64,000 nucleotides of DNA from Pectinophora gossypiella (lineage: Eukaryota; Arthropoda; Insecta; Lepidoptera; Gelechiidae). Every line of letters begins with the position of its first letter. Positions within the stretch are counted from its first letter, which is position 1. Of the stretch, positions 35,039-49,800 are shown one piece after another. The stretch spans positions 4,278,001-4,342,000 of the forward strand of contig NC_065407.1 in the NCBI RefSeq assembly GCF_024362695.1, in the 5' to 3' direction. Below the pieces are notes generated by a model that did no database searches, had not been told where the DNA came from, and worked only from the letters and a program-made list of their open reading frames with translations. The translations under genes and the position numbers were made by a program.

Positions 35039-37441
35039 ATGTCTTCGTGGAAAAAAGCCGCTAAGGCTAACCAAAAGACTCACAAGGAGAGACATCAGCC
35101 AGAATCAAGAAAGCATTTGGGTTTCCTAGAAAAGAAGAAAGACTATAAAAAACGTGCAGATGATTACCATGAGAAGGGAGAAACTTTGAAATTACTACGT
35201 AAAAGAACATTGGATAAGAATCCTGATGAATTCTACTTCCATATGGTCAATTCTAGAGTTAAAGATGGGGTGAGAACGATTCTTACTTTATAGTGTATTT
35301 ACTAGTTACTATACAAAAATGAATGAAAATTCAGATAAATTAATTAAATACACAGCTTTTTTATCGTACACACAGATATTTTACCATAAGTACTTACTAG
35401 AAGACATTGCATCTTGATTATTTTAGAAACATAACCTCGAAAAGTTTATAAATACTGTTTTGCCTTGTAACTCAAACCTGTGACATGTAATTTCAGGTGC
35501 ATCATGAATTGGAAAAAGAAGATGAACACACTCCAGAACAGGTGAAACTGATGCAGACGCAAGACATCAAGTACATTAACATGAAAAGGACTATTGAGAG
35601 TCGACGGATCAATAGATTACAGGTAAAAGTTTTTAGTGGTGTGTAAGACAGGCATTAATGGGTTGCTTTCATTAAGGTGTTACTAATTTTTTTTTTAGAT
35701 ATTATCCCATGTGTGTGTTTCAAAAATGTATTTTAATATCACTAGATTAATCCCCTAAAAGAGTTAATCTTTAAGTAAAATTTGAATTTATTCTAGATTT
35801 CTACAATATAATTATCATGACCATTGCTCAGAATAGTTAGTGCCATTTGCGAGATTTGTCTTAACATGAATATGCCTCCCAAATCATGAATCTCAAAACA
35901 CAATATTTGAGTTTTTATTAAACATTTATTTTATTTCATGAAATATTTTAAGAATTTGTATGTTTTATATTTATATTGTTTTTTTGTTTATTATTATTTA
36001 TTTATAGATTTTTGTCTTAACTATTTGTCGGGATCAACAAACCTTAAAATTTTTAAAAATAGTAGGACTGTACTTATAATATCCCCAACAGTTTACTCTT
36101 ATTTAATACAGGAGAAGACAATATTATTATTTAATGTAATCTCACAATCGCAAAAATATCATGGTCATATTCAATAACCCTGAATGTTGCGGTTAATGAC
36201 CGCAACATTCAGGGTTATTGACCCCAAATGGCACTACATATCCTGATCACTGATCATGTTATAAGACAATTACTTAGTAAATGAAAAAATAAATAAATTA
36301 ATAAACTGTTGAGGGTGCTCAGACCAGACAAAATAAATAAATTAATAAACTGTTGAGGGTGCTCAGACCAGACAAAACAACAAATCGGTTATTAGTGACA
36401 TTTATCAAATCTTTTGTTAACTTTTTATCTGTGTAATTAATTTCCTTTCAATCTAATTTCAGTCACAACTCCATATGACGGAGATTGCAGACTCCACTCC
36501 AAACACTCATGTATTCTTCGTGGATGAAGGGGAAGAGAAAGACTTTGACCTAGCCCAGAGATTAGACACACACCCATCTTTGTTGGGAAGAAAGTCTAAT
36601 AGACCAAGGCTATCCGATTTGAACAAGATTACATTGCCTGATATCAGTGAAGAGGTATGTAACATATTGTGATATAATAAAGATGACACTAGTACACACT
36701 GTATACTATGTATTGTACGGTAACTCTCCGCCCTGCACCAATTCGTATCGGGCGCCGTGGGCGACGTCATCCCCTCGGGGTCTTACTTTATTCTTACCGG
36801 GCTATGGGTGGTATTAAGAAACTAACCTCAGCTTCGAGACTGCACTCAAGATCGTGTCAAAATGACAGTTTTTATATAAAAACAGGGACTTGAGCATGGT
36901 CTTGACAGTCTGACTGACTGGGCAGTCTCAGCTGAGATTAGTTTATTAATACCACTCTGTGTCTCGGTCACTCACGCATATAATGATATTTTTGTATGGA
37001 GTAATATTGTACGACATATATAATATTTCAAATCCCTAATTAAGTGGGAAGTTCCACAAGTTTAAGGCAACTTTTAGTAATTTTTGATACCAAATACTGC
37101 AATGATCATTGCCTTCCCTGCAATTTTGCAATAATCTGATTCTTACAGTGTCTTGTACTGTATAAAGCCAACTTATTATTAATATATTAACAATTTACTA
37201 TACTTTGCACAAAACTCTTTTCTAGGCTATGAAATCAATGAATAAGAAAAAGGAGCAGACATACAAAGAAATAGCTACAAGGATAGATCGCGAGAAAGAG
37301 TTGACTGTAGTTCAGCAGAAGATGGAACTGAAGCGTCATCTTCAAGACAAATCCGCCAAAATAATGAAACCTAAACGAGTGCAACGTGGCACCAAGGTTT
37401 CCGCACCAGTATACAAGTTCCAATATATAAGGAAAAAATAA
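35039..37441 (+). CDS. UTP11: UTP11, small-subunit processome protein
   Basis: Four exons, 35039-35269, 35497-35622, 36463-36654 and 37226-37441, join in phase 0 to 254 codons, close to the human protein. UTP11 is part of the U3 snoRNP (SSU processome) in the nucleolus and is needed for 18S rRNA processing. Family landmarks are the N-terminus MSSWKKAAKANQKTHKERHQ with HLGFLEKKKDY, the block DEFYFHMVNSRVKDG, and the segment TQDIKYINMKRTIE. HVFFVDEGEE and the basic C-terminus ending APVYKFQYIRKK complete the match. All introns have GT/AG ends. Intron 2 holds a palindrome and a 44-bp duplication, and intron 3 a MITE. AATAAA at about 37479 serves the 3' end. It faces the M13 peptidase gene tail to tail, 386 bases apart. 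No lesion is seen. Confidence 0.97.
36171..36221. repeat. 23-bp perfect palindrome in UTP11 intron 2
   Basis: Arms 36171-36193 and 36199-36221 are exact reverse complements around a five-base loop (TAATG). Each arm contains AACCCTGAATGTTGCGG or its inverse. The context is AT-rich. Confidence 0.95.
36287..36374. repeat. Tandem duplication, 44-bp unit
   Basis: Two adjacent copies of a unit with GTTGAGGGTGCTCAGACCAG, 44 bases apart, in UTP11 intron 2. Confidence 0.93.
36808..36955. mobile_element. MITE in UTP11 intron 3
   Basis: About 148 bp with imperfect 34-bp inverted ends: GTGGTATTAAGAAACTAACC left, GGTTAG-like inverse ending TTATTAATACCAC right. No coding capacity. Preceded by a repeat segment (36715-36800) also found near 40622-40730. 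Confidence 0.8.
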
Positions 37442-37827
37442 AACCTTTCGGGTAAATTTGTATATTTTATTTTTGTAATAAATAGTTTTTTTTTTTTTCA
37501 TTTTGTTCTCAGATTTAGAGATGCATAAACGCCTTTAAGCCTTAATATTCGTTTCATTATAACTCTTTTGCTACACACCTTTTCTTATACTAACTTAATT
37601 TGTTCTCAAACTGGCACTCAGTTAACCCTTTATCCTTTACAAAAACTTTGTACAAAATTGTACTATTGTTCACCGGTTACAAGAGACATTACGAGGCACA
37701 TATGCATCTCTTTTCTCATATAAAATATAATTGTACCTTACATCTAGGATGGTAACATTGGGTAACCTAGTATGTATAAATGTCTTTGGTTCACTTATAT
37801 CTAACATCACAGCTTTCTTAACTATTA

Positions 37828-40800
37828 TCACCACAGTATACACTTGTGTTCTGGGTTCATCGGTGTCCCTCTAGGACACTGCCAAGCATCAGCAAACTCC
37901 TTTGAATTGCTGAGTGTGCCGATGACTCGGATTTTGTTTGGACTGTGGACACCTTCCACCATTTTGGACTTGAGAGCTCCTATTGTAGAGTTGCCACACC
38001 ATATCTGTAAATACATAGTTATTCATTCAAATCATTTTCGGAAAAATACCCAAGAGACGAGAAAAGAAAAAGGGGAGTTCTAAAATTGCTGCATCAACAT
38101 GGCAGCGTCAAGCTCAAGCGAGATAGAGTGGAAGATGATGAGGAATGCTTATGCCTACAGGCAGAATGACTAAAATGAAGCAGAATGAAGAAAAACAGTC
38201 ATTAAGAATATACGAGTAGTATATTAGATCACCGTTGTTTTAAGTAATGTTATACCTACTCAAATAGCGAGGCAGAACTACATGTCGGAGGAGGAAAACG
38301 ATTTCTTGCAGTTTCGTAGCCTGATTCTTTGACATCAGAGTACGAGAGGATCCCCTCTAAGTACTGAAATTAGTTAATTCTCAACCTATAGTGTACATCC
38401 CACTGATAGGCATAAATGTCTCCTCAATCAATTATAGGGAATATGAAGTAAACACCACCAAACTGGCATTTTGGTTTGGATTTTTTATTAACCCCCAACA
38501 CTACGCAGTGAGGTGAGTTTCATCCCTTTGTCTGTATGTCTCTCTGTCTGTCCATGTCATCTCATAGCTCCAGCTTACTTTTGTTTGATAGATGGTATTT
38601 TTTTTCTCTAGGCGCCATCCCACTCGCGTCAGACAGATAACTGCGGGGCGGAAGGCAAGAGGGAAACCCCTGCCCTATTTTTCCCAAAAAGTAGCATGGA
38701 GAATGCTACACCGACAAGGGCGTAGCTCCTAAACTAATTATTGATGAGGTGGTATTTGCGAGAAAGTTGTCATTGGGGTCTAATTAATAATAAATCTATA
38801 GTGACTTCATACCTGGGCAAAACCCAAGAAGAAAAGTTGTTCCGGTTTGTACTGTGGTAAGCCGGGAAGAGTGTCGCGTTTGGCCGTGGGGTGGCGCTGT
38901 GTGAACAGTGAATACGCGTTGAGTGCGGCCCGGAGCCCGCCATTGTCTGCGATGTTCTCGCCTTGCGTGTTGAAGCCGTGGACCTGGTGAATAATAATGC
39001 ATCAACAGCATTACACACACAAATACATAAAATAAAATACACATAGGAAAAGTTCCTTTAAGCCTGCCAATTATAGACGCACACAACACTGACTTAAATG
39101 ATAATAAAAAGTAGAAACTAAACTCAAACATTAACATGATGCTATGCTTGTATCCTCACGCATCCCCATACGTACCCATACGTCCACTCCTCGCCAGTTA
39201 GGTCTAAGCCATATGTTATTACTGTGGGGGTGAACCTATCGCCATCAACTGGATGCCCAAATATGAGTTCAAACTCGAATTCAGTGGTAAACCACGAGAG
39301 CCCGAGCTATTCGAATCCGTGACACTAATCGTGTTACGGGGCGTGACTTACATTAGGTAAGTCAGGGCTAGATCATGAATGATACAACAAACAATTAAGT
39401 AATAATTAACACTTAACAACAACAATAATAATTAGCAATTTAGTAATTCTTTTTCTTTGTCATTATAAGTTTCCTATTCATTTATTTTTTAATTCAAAAT
39501 AGGTTTGCGACCATAGAATTAATCTCACGTGATGGTAACTCGTAAAGATGTACCTGGCCAACTGATAGTTCCGAGAGTGTACAATTATTATGGGGATAGG
39601 ACCCTAAGCAGCGTTACCAACCCTACTGTTTTAACAGTAGATTTGCTGTTTTGTTTTCACATTGATAACCATGTTTTCTGTTTCATTCCTATTTTCTACT
39701 GTTTTTCGCGTTCAGCGCCACCTAATACACTACTATGCAAACATTTTTTGATAACCACTACGCAGTAAAACGCAATGACAAACCACTACGTAATAAAACA
39801 CATTGACACTAGATGGCAGTATCTTCTTTATATTTTTGCACGCAAAAATAAAAATGAGTGTGAAAATATTGAAGATGAGGCAATTAAAAATGAAACTGAA
39901 AAATAATTTTACTTTGATTTTTGTTTTATGTTGCTGTGATTATAAATATATCAATTGATGTGAGTTCTAGTAACTAAGAAAGTTGTTTATTATTTAATTA
40001 TATGAGCAAAATTATGAAATCTGCCTTTTTTTCTTTACCTACCGCTTTCTACTGTTTTTTTTTAGACGAGTTGTGGTTTTTTAGTTTTTTGAGGTTGGCA
40101 ACACTGACCCTAAGTAAGCGCATACCTTATCTCATCAACAGTTTGCCTGAGAACATTAAAAATGAGCCAAAAATGTGTAAAAATAAGTTAAAAAAATATT
40201 TATTACATTTAATTTAGCAGTGACTTACCTATTTTTGTAATTTAACCATGTTTAGTGAGACTCTGACCCTGCAGTTAAATTGCTTATGCCATTTTGCAGG
40301 ACATTGCATTTATACCAGTGTTATTTAAGGCCTTAATAATAATAATGCCTGTCAACTAAAAAAGTTTTCCAATCCTATTTCTTTCTGGTGCAACTTACCG
40401 TGTAATTGGGCAACTGTGGCATGTGGTACTTGCTGTACTGGTCGATGATGCACTGCACCTTCCCGTGGTAGTGCTCCAGCGTGGCCGCCGACCACCACTG
40501 CTTCAGGTTGCCTTCCTCATCGTAGCGACGACCTGCAAGCATAGAACAAGGAATCACAACTATCACTCACTGAACTTACGCCTATTTCTATGGAATTCCA
40601 TTAAAAAAGAACAATAATACTACGTATAGAACGGCAACTCTTCGCTCCCCACCAGCGGCTGAGCTAAGTTTACCTCACCCCCCCCCCCTCGTCTTACTTT
40701 AGTCTTCATTCGTATGGGCGTCAAACGTCACACATAAATACAAATGCGCGTTTACGATAACGTCAATACTATAAAACGAGTTTTCTTATAGTGTCCAGGG

Positions 40801-43800
40801 TGCAAGTTTATTATCACATTTATCACCATGATGAGCTTCGAACGTGAAGGTCTTACGACGAGTCGGTCAGAAAAGGCAGATGTTAAAAATAGAAAAGTCT
40901 AGGGCATATGCTCCGAAACTATTTTATCTTGCGATGGATGTACCTCTCCCTATCCCAATTGGATGTAGTCATGAGGTTATGTTATGTTATATTTATATAC
41001 GCATAAAATACATAAACTCACGCATATTTCCCACCGGGGTAAGCAGAGACTATGGAATTCCATTTGCTTCGATCCTGACACACTTCTCTTGCTTTCTCCA
41101 CATTTATATTCATACTTTATATATCCTATATTCTTTTTACGAATATTATTTTATTTTCCTAGCAAGGAACTTGGTCTTATAGTATGGTATGTGGTGGTTG
41201 TGGTATGTGTATTACCTTGGTCATCAAATCCGTGTGTGACTTCATGTCCGATTATGGCACCGATAGATCCATAGTTGATAGCTCTGTGAACATAATTTAC
41301 ATGATTATTAAGTGCTAGTAAGAGTAAGGGAAAAGAGGCAAATATTGAGAGTTATTAAGAGCAGAAAAGGCAAGATGATTGGACACTTAACCTCTCATAT
41401 GCCGAGATACCAGACACAATAGATTTTACATTGTGTCTGGTCGAGATCCGCGTTCCGGCGTTCGAAAGGTTAATGACACTAGAAGGGAAGCTACAAGAAA
41501 AGAGAGGAAGGGGAAGACCAATAAGAGCTTACATGGAAAAGACTAAAGTGAAGGCGAACGTCGTGTCTTATAAGTGAAAATTGGCCTTTGATAGACAATG
41601 GAGAATGCTACACCGATAAGAGCGTGGCTCTTAAATTAGTGATGGTGATAATTATTAAAGTCACTGAGGTCTTGTGTGTCTTCGGCTTGCTTCTCATATG
41701 GGTCCGGACCGGACTTGTCTTGCACCAATGAGTTAATATATAATCTATAATCTGCGTTGTCGGGACTCTTTAAGGGAGCTGTTTAAAGAAATAAATATAC
41801 TGACGGTCGCAAGTCAATATATTTATGAAAACATTATGTATGTGCGTAAAAATGTATCTCTCCTTCCGAGAAACTGTGAAAGGCATACTTACAATACAAG
41901 GAATAAAAATAAAATTGTTGTTCAAAATTCTAGATTAAGTAAATTAAATTCATCTTTTTTGGGGTTATGTATACGTTTTTACAATAAAATACCAGATAAT
42001 ATTTTAAATTTGTCAGAAAATAAATTTAAAGCTCACGTGAAGCTTACTTTATGTAAAAAAGCCTATTATAAGATTAATGATTACCTAAATGATAAAAATG
42101 TCTGGTATTGAATGTGTTCCTCTAGTTATTAAATAACTTGTAATGTACCCTCATTGATTTAAAAGATGTGTTGCTGTTGCAGTTTCTTGTCATTTCTTCT
42201 CCTCAGCCATAACACCTTGCGAAATGACGTAAATTCTAAAATGTTACATTGACCTTCAACAAGTTTATCCATGATAATTACGTTGAATAAATGATTCTGA
42301 TTCTGACTAATTTATCTCACAAACACAGTTGGCTCGAGCATTATATACGGCGATACTGACGTTGGTCTAAAAAACGCTCAGTGATGCGTGAGCAATTACC
42401 TCTTGACTAGCCCAATTGAGAATACAGTCTAGAACTTATCTTTTGTTATTATAAAATCGTATGACAAAATGCTTACTCAATTCCATTTCCGTAGAACGGT
42501 GGTTGAAGTATACCGGCCGGAAATGCTGGAAAAAGTAGGTACTGTTAGATTAAGTTGTGTTTCAATTGAGTGGACTATCGGCCACTAGTGGACATCAAAT
42601 AAGCAAAATACAATATTAGGTATCCGGAGATTATTCCATGCTTCGGAAGGCAAGTTAAACCTGTGGTGGACCCATCAAGTGACCAGCTAGTTCCGTCCAT
42701 AACCAACAGATGACGCACAAAGCCTGAAAACATCCTTTGGCGGCAGCTCCTTCCCCCCCCCCCCCCCCCCCCCAAAACCGTTAGTACGGACTACTAGCCC
42801 AAACACCTCCACCGAACCGCAACAACGTTGTGAAGTATTCTCCATACTCTCCTCCGCTTAATTGAAGAAGCTTGTGCGCAGACCATGTAAGGCTGTTTTT
42901 GTTGGTTCGTGTTTGAACAAAGAACTATTATCTAATGAAACGTAGGTACCTAGTGAAAACTTTGTTAGGGTTTTTTTGAAACACCCCTTTCAGATGGTAT
43001 TTTGTCTACAAAACTTCACAACAAACACGCTAGTTTCAAGGTAAAATTTGTAGTAGGTAAGTATCAATGCCTCTTTCGAGGTTTTGTTGGAGAAAATCCC
43101 GTCTGCTTGAGATTTTTCAAAAAGGCGCTTAGGAGGTATCCCCAGCACCCCCTTGTTATGTAGTTTCTGTTTGATACTCACTGACTGAATTCAAAGTGGC
43201 CGAATAGAAAGCGTTGACGGTCGTTGCAGTTGCCACCCATCTGAGGACAAAATGTTCAATGAAATAATATGTTCTAGAACCTTCCAGTACCGACGAATTG
43301 TAGTCTCAATTACCTGTTTCTGTCTGGTTTCTCCCTGAGCGATTCGAAGGATTTCTTCACCGCAGCGTAAGTCAGCTTCAGGTACGTTTCGAATAGATTG
43401 CCCTCCACCACTTCGGCCTGTGAATATTTTTATATTTTAATTATTTGTTTATCCTCCTCCTCCTGTCGTGTGGGTTGTGAGGTGGATTACCAACCCCATC
43501 AACCCTGGTGTCAGGGTTACTATTGAGCCGCCAAAGGCCCCTGACATGGCTCATGTAACGACTACTAACTTACATCATAAGTAGTAATCGGGACCAACGT
43601 GGAGCAGTGTGGTGGAGTATGTATTTGATTATAATAGGTATCCAAATGAAAAAGGTGGTCTAATTTTCGATAAAATGACGTCACTGTAAAAGTTTAATTT
43701 CCCCGTAAACCAAACAAGGTTAGAGCGTAAAATACAGCATGATAATAACATATTTTACTGGCAGAGGTCAAGATAATCAGCTTTATAGTTAGGTATATTT

Positions 43801-46800
43801 TTAGAGTCCTTGCGTGAACATACACACACATTTTATATTATGTATCTGATATATATGTAGATAACCCTCTTTCTCACGTAATTTCCTCCAATCCTGCATC
43901 TTACCAACCAGTGAACAATGTCTGGTGATCCTGGGTGGTGATCATGTAAAATCTTTCCACAATACTCAATCTAATTTGCTTAGATTCTTCTAAGCAAACC
44001 CCTGTTTAAGAAAGCTTTATCACACTTACATGTTTATAATGTTTATCAAGTTGTTCGGAGGTGAGCAGCCACGCGGGGAACCCGACAAAGTTCCTGATGG
44101 CCTTCAGTTTGCTTAGGGTCTTCAACCTGGTCGTCGTGTCCATCCAGTCCAGTTGGTGCACAGCCGCCGCGAACGCCTCCCGGACGTCTTCCACCATCTC
44201 TATCGCCTGCAGATTCAGAGAAAGACAATCAGCACTTCTGTAATTCTCCCATTATTGTAGATTTTCCTCGGTTGGCTCTCTTACTTGTCTGGACAATTGG
44301 GAAAGACTGACGACTGTCACCCCGGCACCGCCCTCTCATTGTGCCTTTGTTTATTAACATTTATCGAACAAGCGCCACCCACAACCCCACATAGCCCCAG
44401 TATCTCGGTCCACTAACTCCCAATAGTCCTGTTCCCATAATCTGCAATACTTAATCCTACACGAACCGGGGATTGTTTTTGGGTGCACTCCCATAATGCA
44501 TACAAGGATAATCGTTGATTGGTGTCACACAACATTTAGATTAAATTGTCTTAAGGGACTCCATACACCGGAGATATGGAAACGACATAAAAATAATATT
44601 AAAAACGTTTGAGAGAATAGGTCGATAGTGATAGGAGTTGGGAGAAAGAAAGTGATTAAACTCATAATTACAAGTACGAAACAACTTACCTTCTTCCTAG
44701 ATGTCTGATCGAAGTGCCTCTTCACGTACAGATAGCTTAAAGCCACGCCGAAGTTAGCGTTCACATTGGCAGTACAACTCTTCCATCTCGGAGTACGTTG
44801 TTGAAGACCAAACACTGCTCGGGAGAACTCAAAGCCCAGGTCTCTGAAGGCGTTGAGCGTCATTGGTGCCACCGTGGAGAAAACGCTCCACCAGAGGAAA
44901 CGCTCTGAAAAGGTGAAAACCCATTAGAAATGTACTTCAACCCAAGTGTCCCAGTAGGGCCGGCATCGCACTCTAGACTCTGGACGCGTGTTCATGGAAG
45001 TTTTTCAATTTAAATATTTATTAATCAAATCAAATCAAATCAAATATACTTTATTGCACACAACATACAAAACAGATTCACACAGATGAAGATAGATACA
45101 GTACAATCTGGCGGCCTTATTGCTAAGCAGCAATTTCTTCCAGGCAACCAGTGGATAGGAAACATTATTACAATTTGGTGCGGGACAGTGCAACATCTAG
45201 TATAAAATAATAAATACTATAAATAAAAAAAAACAAATAAAAGTAAAATAAATAAATAAAAATAAAATAGAAATATATAAATATAAACTAGATGTCGCGT
45301 GGTTCGCTCGCAGCAAGCTGCTCGCGTGTCTTGTTTTCCCGCCATTTTTTTACCGCGATAGAATTTGACCAAGACTTGAATAGGTCTCGTGAAATCAATA
45401 AAGTTCTAGGTGCTATAGTTTTGCCAGGCCGTAGGGTGACCCCTGATGCGGAGCAGTTTTCCAAGATGACGTTCCGATCACACCCCTATGCATATTTTTT
45501 GACCTTGAGGAATTTTCTAGAAAAACAAAATTTTGTATGGCGGCCATCTTGTTTTTCGGCCATTTTGTTTTTTTTTTACTGGCGATAAAATTTGACCAAG
45601 ACTTTAATAGGCTTCGTGAAAACAAAAAAGTTCCAGGTGCGATAGTTTCGCCAGGCTGTAGGGTGTCTCCCTGATGCGGAGCAGCTTTCGAAGATCGAAA
45701 AGTATTTCCATACTCAACATGATGTTTCGATCACATTCCTCATACATCATTTTTACCCCCGAGGCATTTTCGGGCAAAACGAAAATTTTGTATGGCGGCC
45801 ATCTTGTTTTACCGCCATTTTGGTTTTTTTTCACCGGAGATTGAATTTGACCAAGATTTAAATAGATTTCGTGAAAACAAAAAAGTTCCAGGTGCGATAG
45901 GTTTGCCAGGCCGTAGGGTGTCTCCCTGATGCGGAGCAGTTTCTGAAGATAGAGAAGTATTTCCAAACTCACCAAGACGTTCCGATTACAACCCCATACA
46001 CAGTTTTTACCAACGAAACATTTTCTGGAAAAACAAACTTTTGTATGGCGGCCATCTTGTTTTTTCGCCATTTTGATTTTTTTTCACCCACGATAAAATT
46101 TGACCAAGATTTAAATAGGTTTTGCGGAAAAAAAAATGATCCAGGTATAATAGTTGCGCCAGGCCGTAGGGTCTCTCCCTGATGCGGAGCAGTTTTCCAA
46201 GATCTGGAAGTTTTCCCATACTCACCGGGAGGTCCCGATCACACCCCCCATACATCATTTTCACCCCCCGACGCTCCTTCTGGGAGAACAACCCTGTCAG
46301 TCAGTGAGTCAGTCAGTCAGTCAGTCAATGGGTTTGTAGCTTTATATAATATAACTAGATGTCGCGTGGTTCGCTCGCAGCAAGCTGCTCGCGTGTCTTG
46401 TTTTCCCGCCATTTTTTTACCGCGATAGAATTTGACCAAGACTAAAATAGGTCTCGTGAAATCAAAAAACTTCTAGGTGCTATAGTTTTGCCAGGCCGTA
46501 GGGTGTCTCCCTGATGCGGAGCAGTTTTCCAAGATGACGTTCTGATCACACCCCTTTACATCATTTTTACACCCGAGACATTTTCTGGCAAAACAAAAAT
46601 TTATATGGCGGCCATCTTGTTTTTCGGCCATTTTGTTTTTTTTTTCACCTTTGATAAAATTTGACCAAGATTTAAATAGGTTTCGTGAAAACAAAAAAGT
46701 TCCAGGTGTGATAGTTTCGCCAGGCTGTAGGGTGTCTCCCTGATGCGGAGCAGCTTTCGAAGATCGAAAAGTATTTCCATACTCAACATGATGTTTCGAT

Positions 46801-49800
46801 CACATTCCTCATACATCATTTTTACCCCCGAGGCATTTTCGGGAAAAACGAAAATTTTGTATGGCGGCCATCTTGTTTTTCCGCTATTTTGGTTTTTTTT
46901 CACCGGGGTTTGAATTTGACCAAGATTTAAATAGGTTTCGTGAAAAAAATATTGCTCTAGGTTTTATAGTTTTGCCAGGCCGTAGGGTGTCTCCCTGATG
47001 CGGAGCAGTTTTTCAAGATCGAGCAGTATTGAAATACTCAACATGACATTTTGATCACATCCCTCATACATCATATTCACCCCCGAGGCATTTTCGAGAA
47101 AAACGAAAATTTTGTATGGCGGCCATCTTAATTTTCCGCCATTTTGTTTTTTTTTTACCGGCGATAAAATTTGACCAAGATTTAAATAGGTTTCGTGAAA
47201 AAATTATTCCTCCAGGTTTTATAGTTTTGCCAGGCCGTAGGGTGTCTCCCTGATGCGGAGCAGTTTTCAAAGATCGAGCAGTATTTTCATACTTGACACG
47301 ACGTTCCGATCACACCCCTGTACATCATTTTTACCCCCGAGGCATTTTCAGGAAAAACGAAAAATTTGTATGGCGGCCATCTTGTTTTTCGGCCATTTTG
47401 TTTTTTTTCCACCAGTGATTGAATTTGACCAGGAATTAAATAGGTTTCGTGAAAAAAGAATCGTTCCAGGTGCCATAGTTTCGCCAGGCTGTAGGGTGTC
47501 TCCCTGATGCGGAGCAGCTTTCGAAGATCGAAAAGTATTTCTATACTCAACATGATGTTTCGATCACATTCCTCATATCATTTTTACCCCCCGAGGCATT
47601 TTCGGGAAAAACGAAAATTTTGTATGGCGGCCATCTTGTTTTTCCGCCATTTTGGTTTTTTTCAGCGGGGATTGAATTTGACCAAGATTTAAATAGGTTC
47701 TGTGAAAAAAATATTGCTCTAGGTTTTATAGTTTTGCCAGGCCGTAGGGTGTCTCCCTGATGCGGAGCAGATTTTGAAGATAGAGAAGTGTTTTCATACT
47801 CCACAAGACGTTCCGATTACATCTCCATACACAGTTTTTACTCCCGATGCATTTTCTGAAAAAACAAAATTTTGTATGGCGGCCATCTTGTTTTTCCGCC
47901 ATTTTGATTTTTTTTCACCGGCCATAGGATTTGACTAAGAATTAAATAGGTTTTGTGAAAAAAGAATCGATCCAGGTGCGATAGTTTTGCCAGGCCGTAG
48001 GGTGTCTCCCTGATGCGGAGCAGTTTTCCAAGATCTGGAAGTTTTCCCATACTCACCGGGAGGTTTTGATCACTTTTCTCATACATTATTTTTACCCCCC
48101 GACACTCCTTCTGGGAGAACAACCCTGTCAGTGAGTCAGTGAGTCAGTCAGTCAGTGGGTTTGTAGCTATATATATAATAACTAGATGTCGCGTGGTTCG
48201 CTCGCAGCAAGCTGCTCGCGTGTCTTGTTTTCCCGCCATTTTTTTACCGCGATAGAATTTGACCAAAACTTGAATTGGTCTCGTGAAATCAAAAAAGTTC
48301 TAGGTGCTATGGTTTTGCCAGGCCGTAGGGTGACCCCTGATGCGGAGCAGTTTTCGAAGATCTAGCAGTATTTCCATACTCAACAAGACGTTCCCATAAC
48401 ACCCCTATACATCGTTTTTACACCCGAGACATTTTCTGTAAAAACAAAAATTTGTATGGCGGCCATCTTGTTTTTCGGCCATTTTGATTTTTTTTTACCG
48501 GCGATAATATTGACCAAGATTTAAATAGGTTTCGTGGAAACAAAAAAGTTCCAGGTGCGATAGTTTCGCCAGGCCGTAGGGTGTCTCCCTGATGCGGAGC
48601 AGATTTCAAAGATCGAGAAGTACTTTCATACTCAACAAGACGTTCCGATTACATCCCCATACATAATTTTTACCACCGAGACATTTTCTGAAAAAAAAAA
48701 AAAAAAACAAATTTTGTATGGCGGCCATCTTGTTTTTCCGCAATTTTGTTTTTTTTTCACCGGCGATAAAATTTGACCAAGATTTAAAAAGGTATTGTGA
48801 AAAGAAAAAAGTGCCAGGTGCGATGGTTTTGCCAGGCTATAGGGTGTCTCCCTGATGCGGAGCAGTTTTCGAAAACCTGGAAATATACCCGTACTCTACA
48901 TGACGTTCCGATTACACCCCTATACATCATTTTTACCCCCGAGGCATTTTCAGGAAAAACGAAAAATATGTATGGCGGCCATCTTGTTTTTCCGCCATTT
49001 TGTTTTTTTGTCACCGGCGATAAAGTTTGACCAAGATTTAAATAGGTATCGTGAAAACAAAAAAGTCCTAGGTGCGATAGTTTCGCCAGGCCGTAGGGTG
49101 TCTCCCTGATGCTGAGCAGTTTCTGAAGATCAAGAAGTATTTCCATACTCAACAAGACGTTCCGATTGCAACCCCATACATCATTTTTACCTACGAGACA
49201 TTTTCTGAAAAAACAAAACTTTGTATGGCGGCCATCTTGTTTTTCCGCCATTTTGATTTTTTTTCACCGACAATAGAATTTGACCAAGATTTAAATAGGT
49301 TTCGTAAAAAAAGAATAGTTCCAGATGCGATAGTTTCGCCAGACTGTAGGGTGTCTCCCTGATGCGGAGCAGTTTTCCAAGATCTGGAAGTTTTTCCATA
49401 CTCACCGGGAGGTCCCGATCACACCCCCCATACATCATTTTTACCCCCCGACGCTCCTTCTGGGAGAACAACCCTGTCAGTGAGTCAGTGAGTCAGTGAG
49501 TCAGTCAGTACATGGGTTTGTAGCTTTATATAATATAATACATACATACATATATCCATTTATATCAGACGTGTATATTATAAGTAGGTGTATTTGTATA
49601 AATAAGTAGTAGTATTATGTAAAGTCTAACAGAAAGCTCGGTAAGGTGTGGATATTTAGTTCTTCTTGCGAGGGATGTACCTTTGACTACCCCAGTTAGA
49701 ATATATAGTCGTGAGCTTATGTTATGTAAGTAAATTGTAAATGGTCTAATGTTATATAAAAAATCCGGTTAAGTGCGAGTCTGACTCGCGCACCGAGGGT

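Noticed and set aside
45413..49471. Many similar minus-strand frames of 60-155 codons in the 254-bp array
   Set aside because: The monomer length is not a multiple of three, so no long frame is maintained; the similarity comes from the repeat.
45288..49540. CRISPR-like regular repetition
   Set aside because: Units of 254 bp without unique spacers in a eukaryotic intron; also rejected for 13255-13830.
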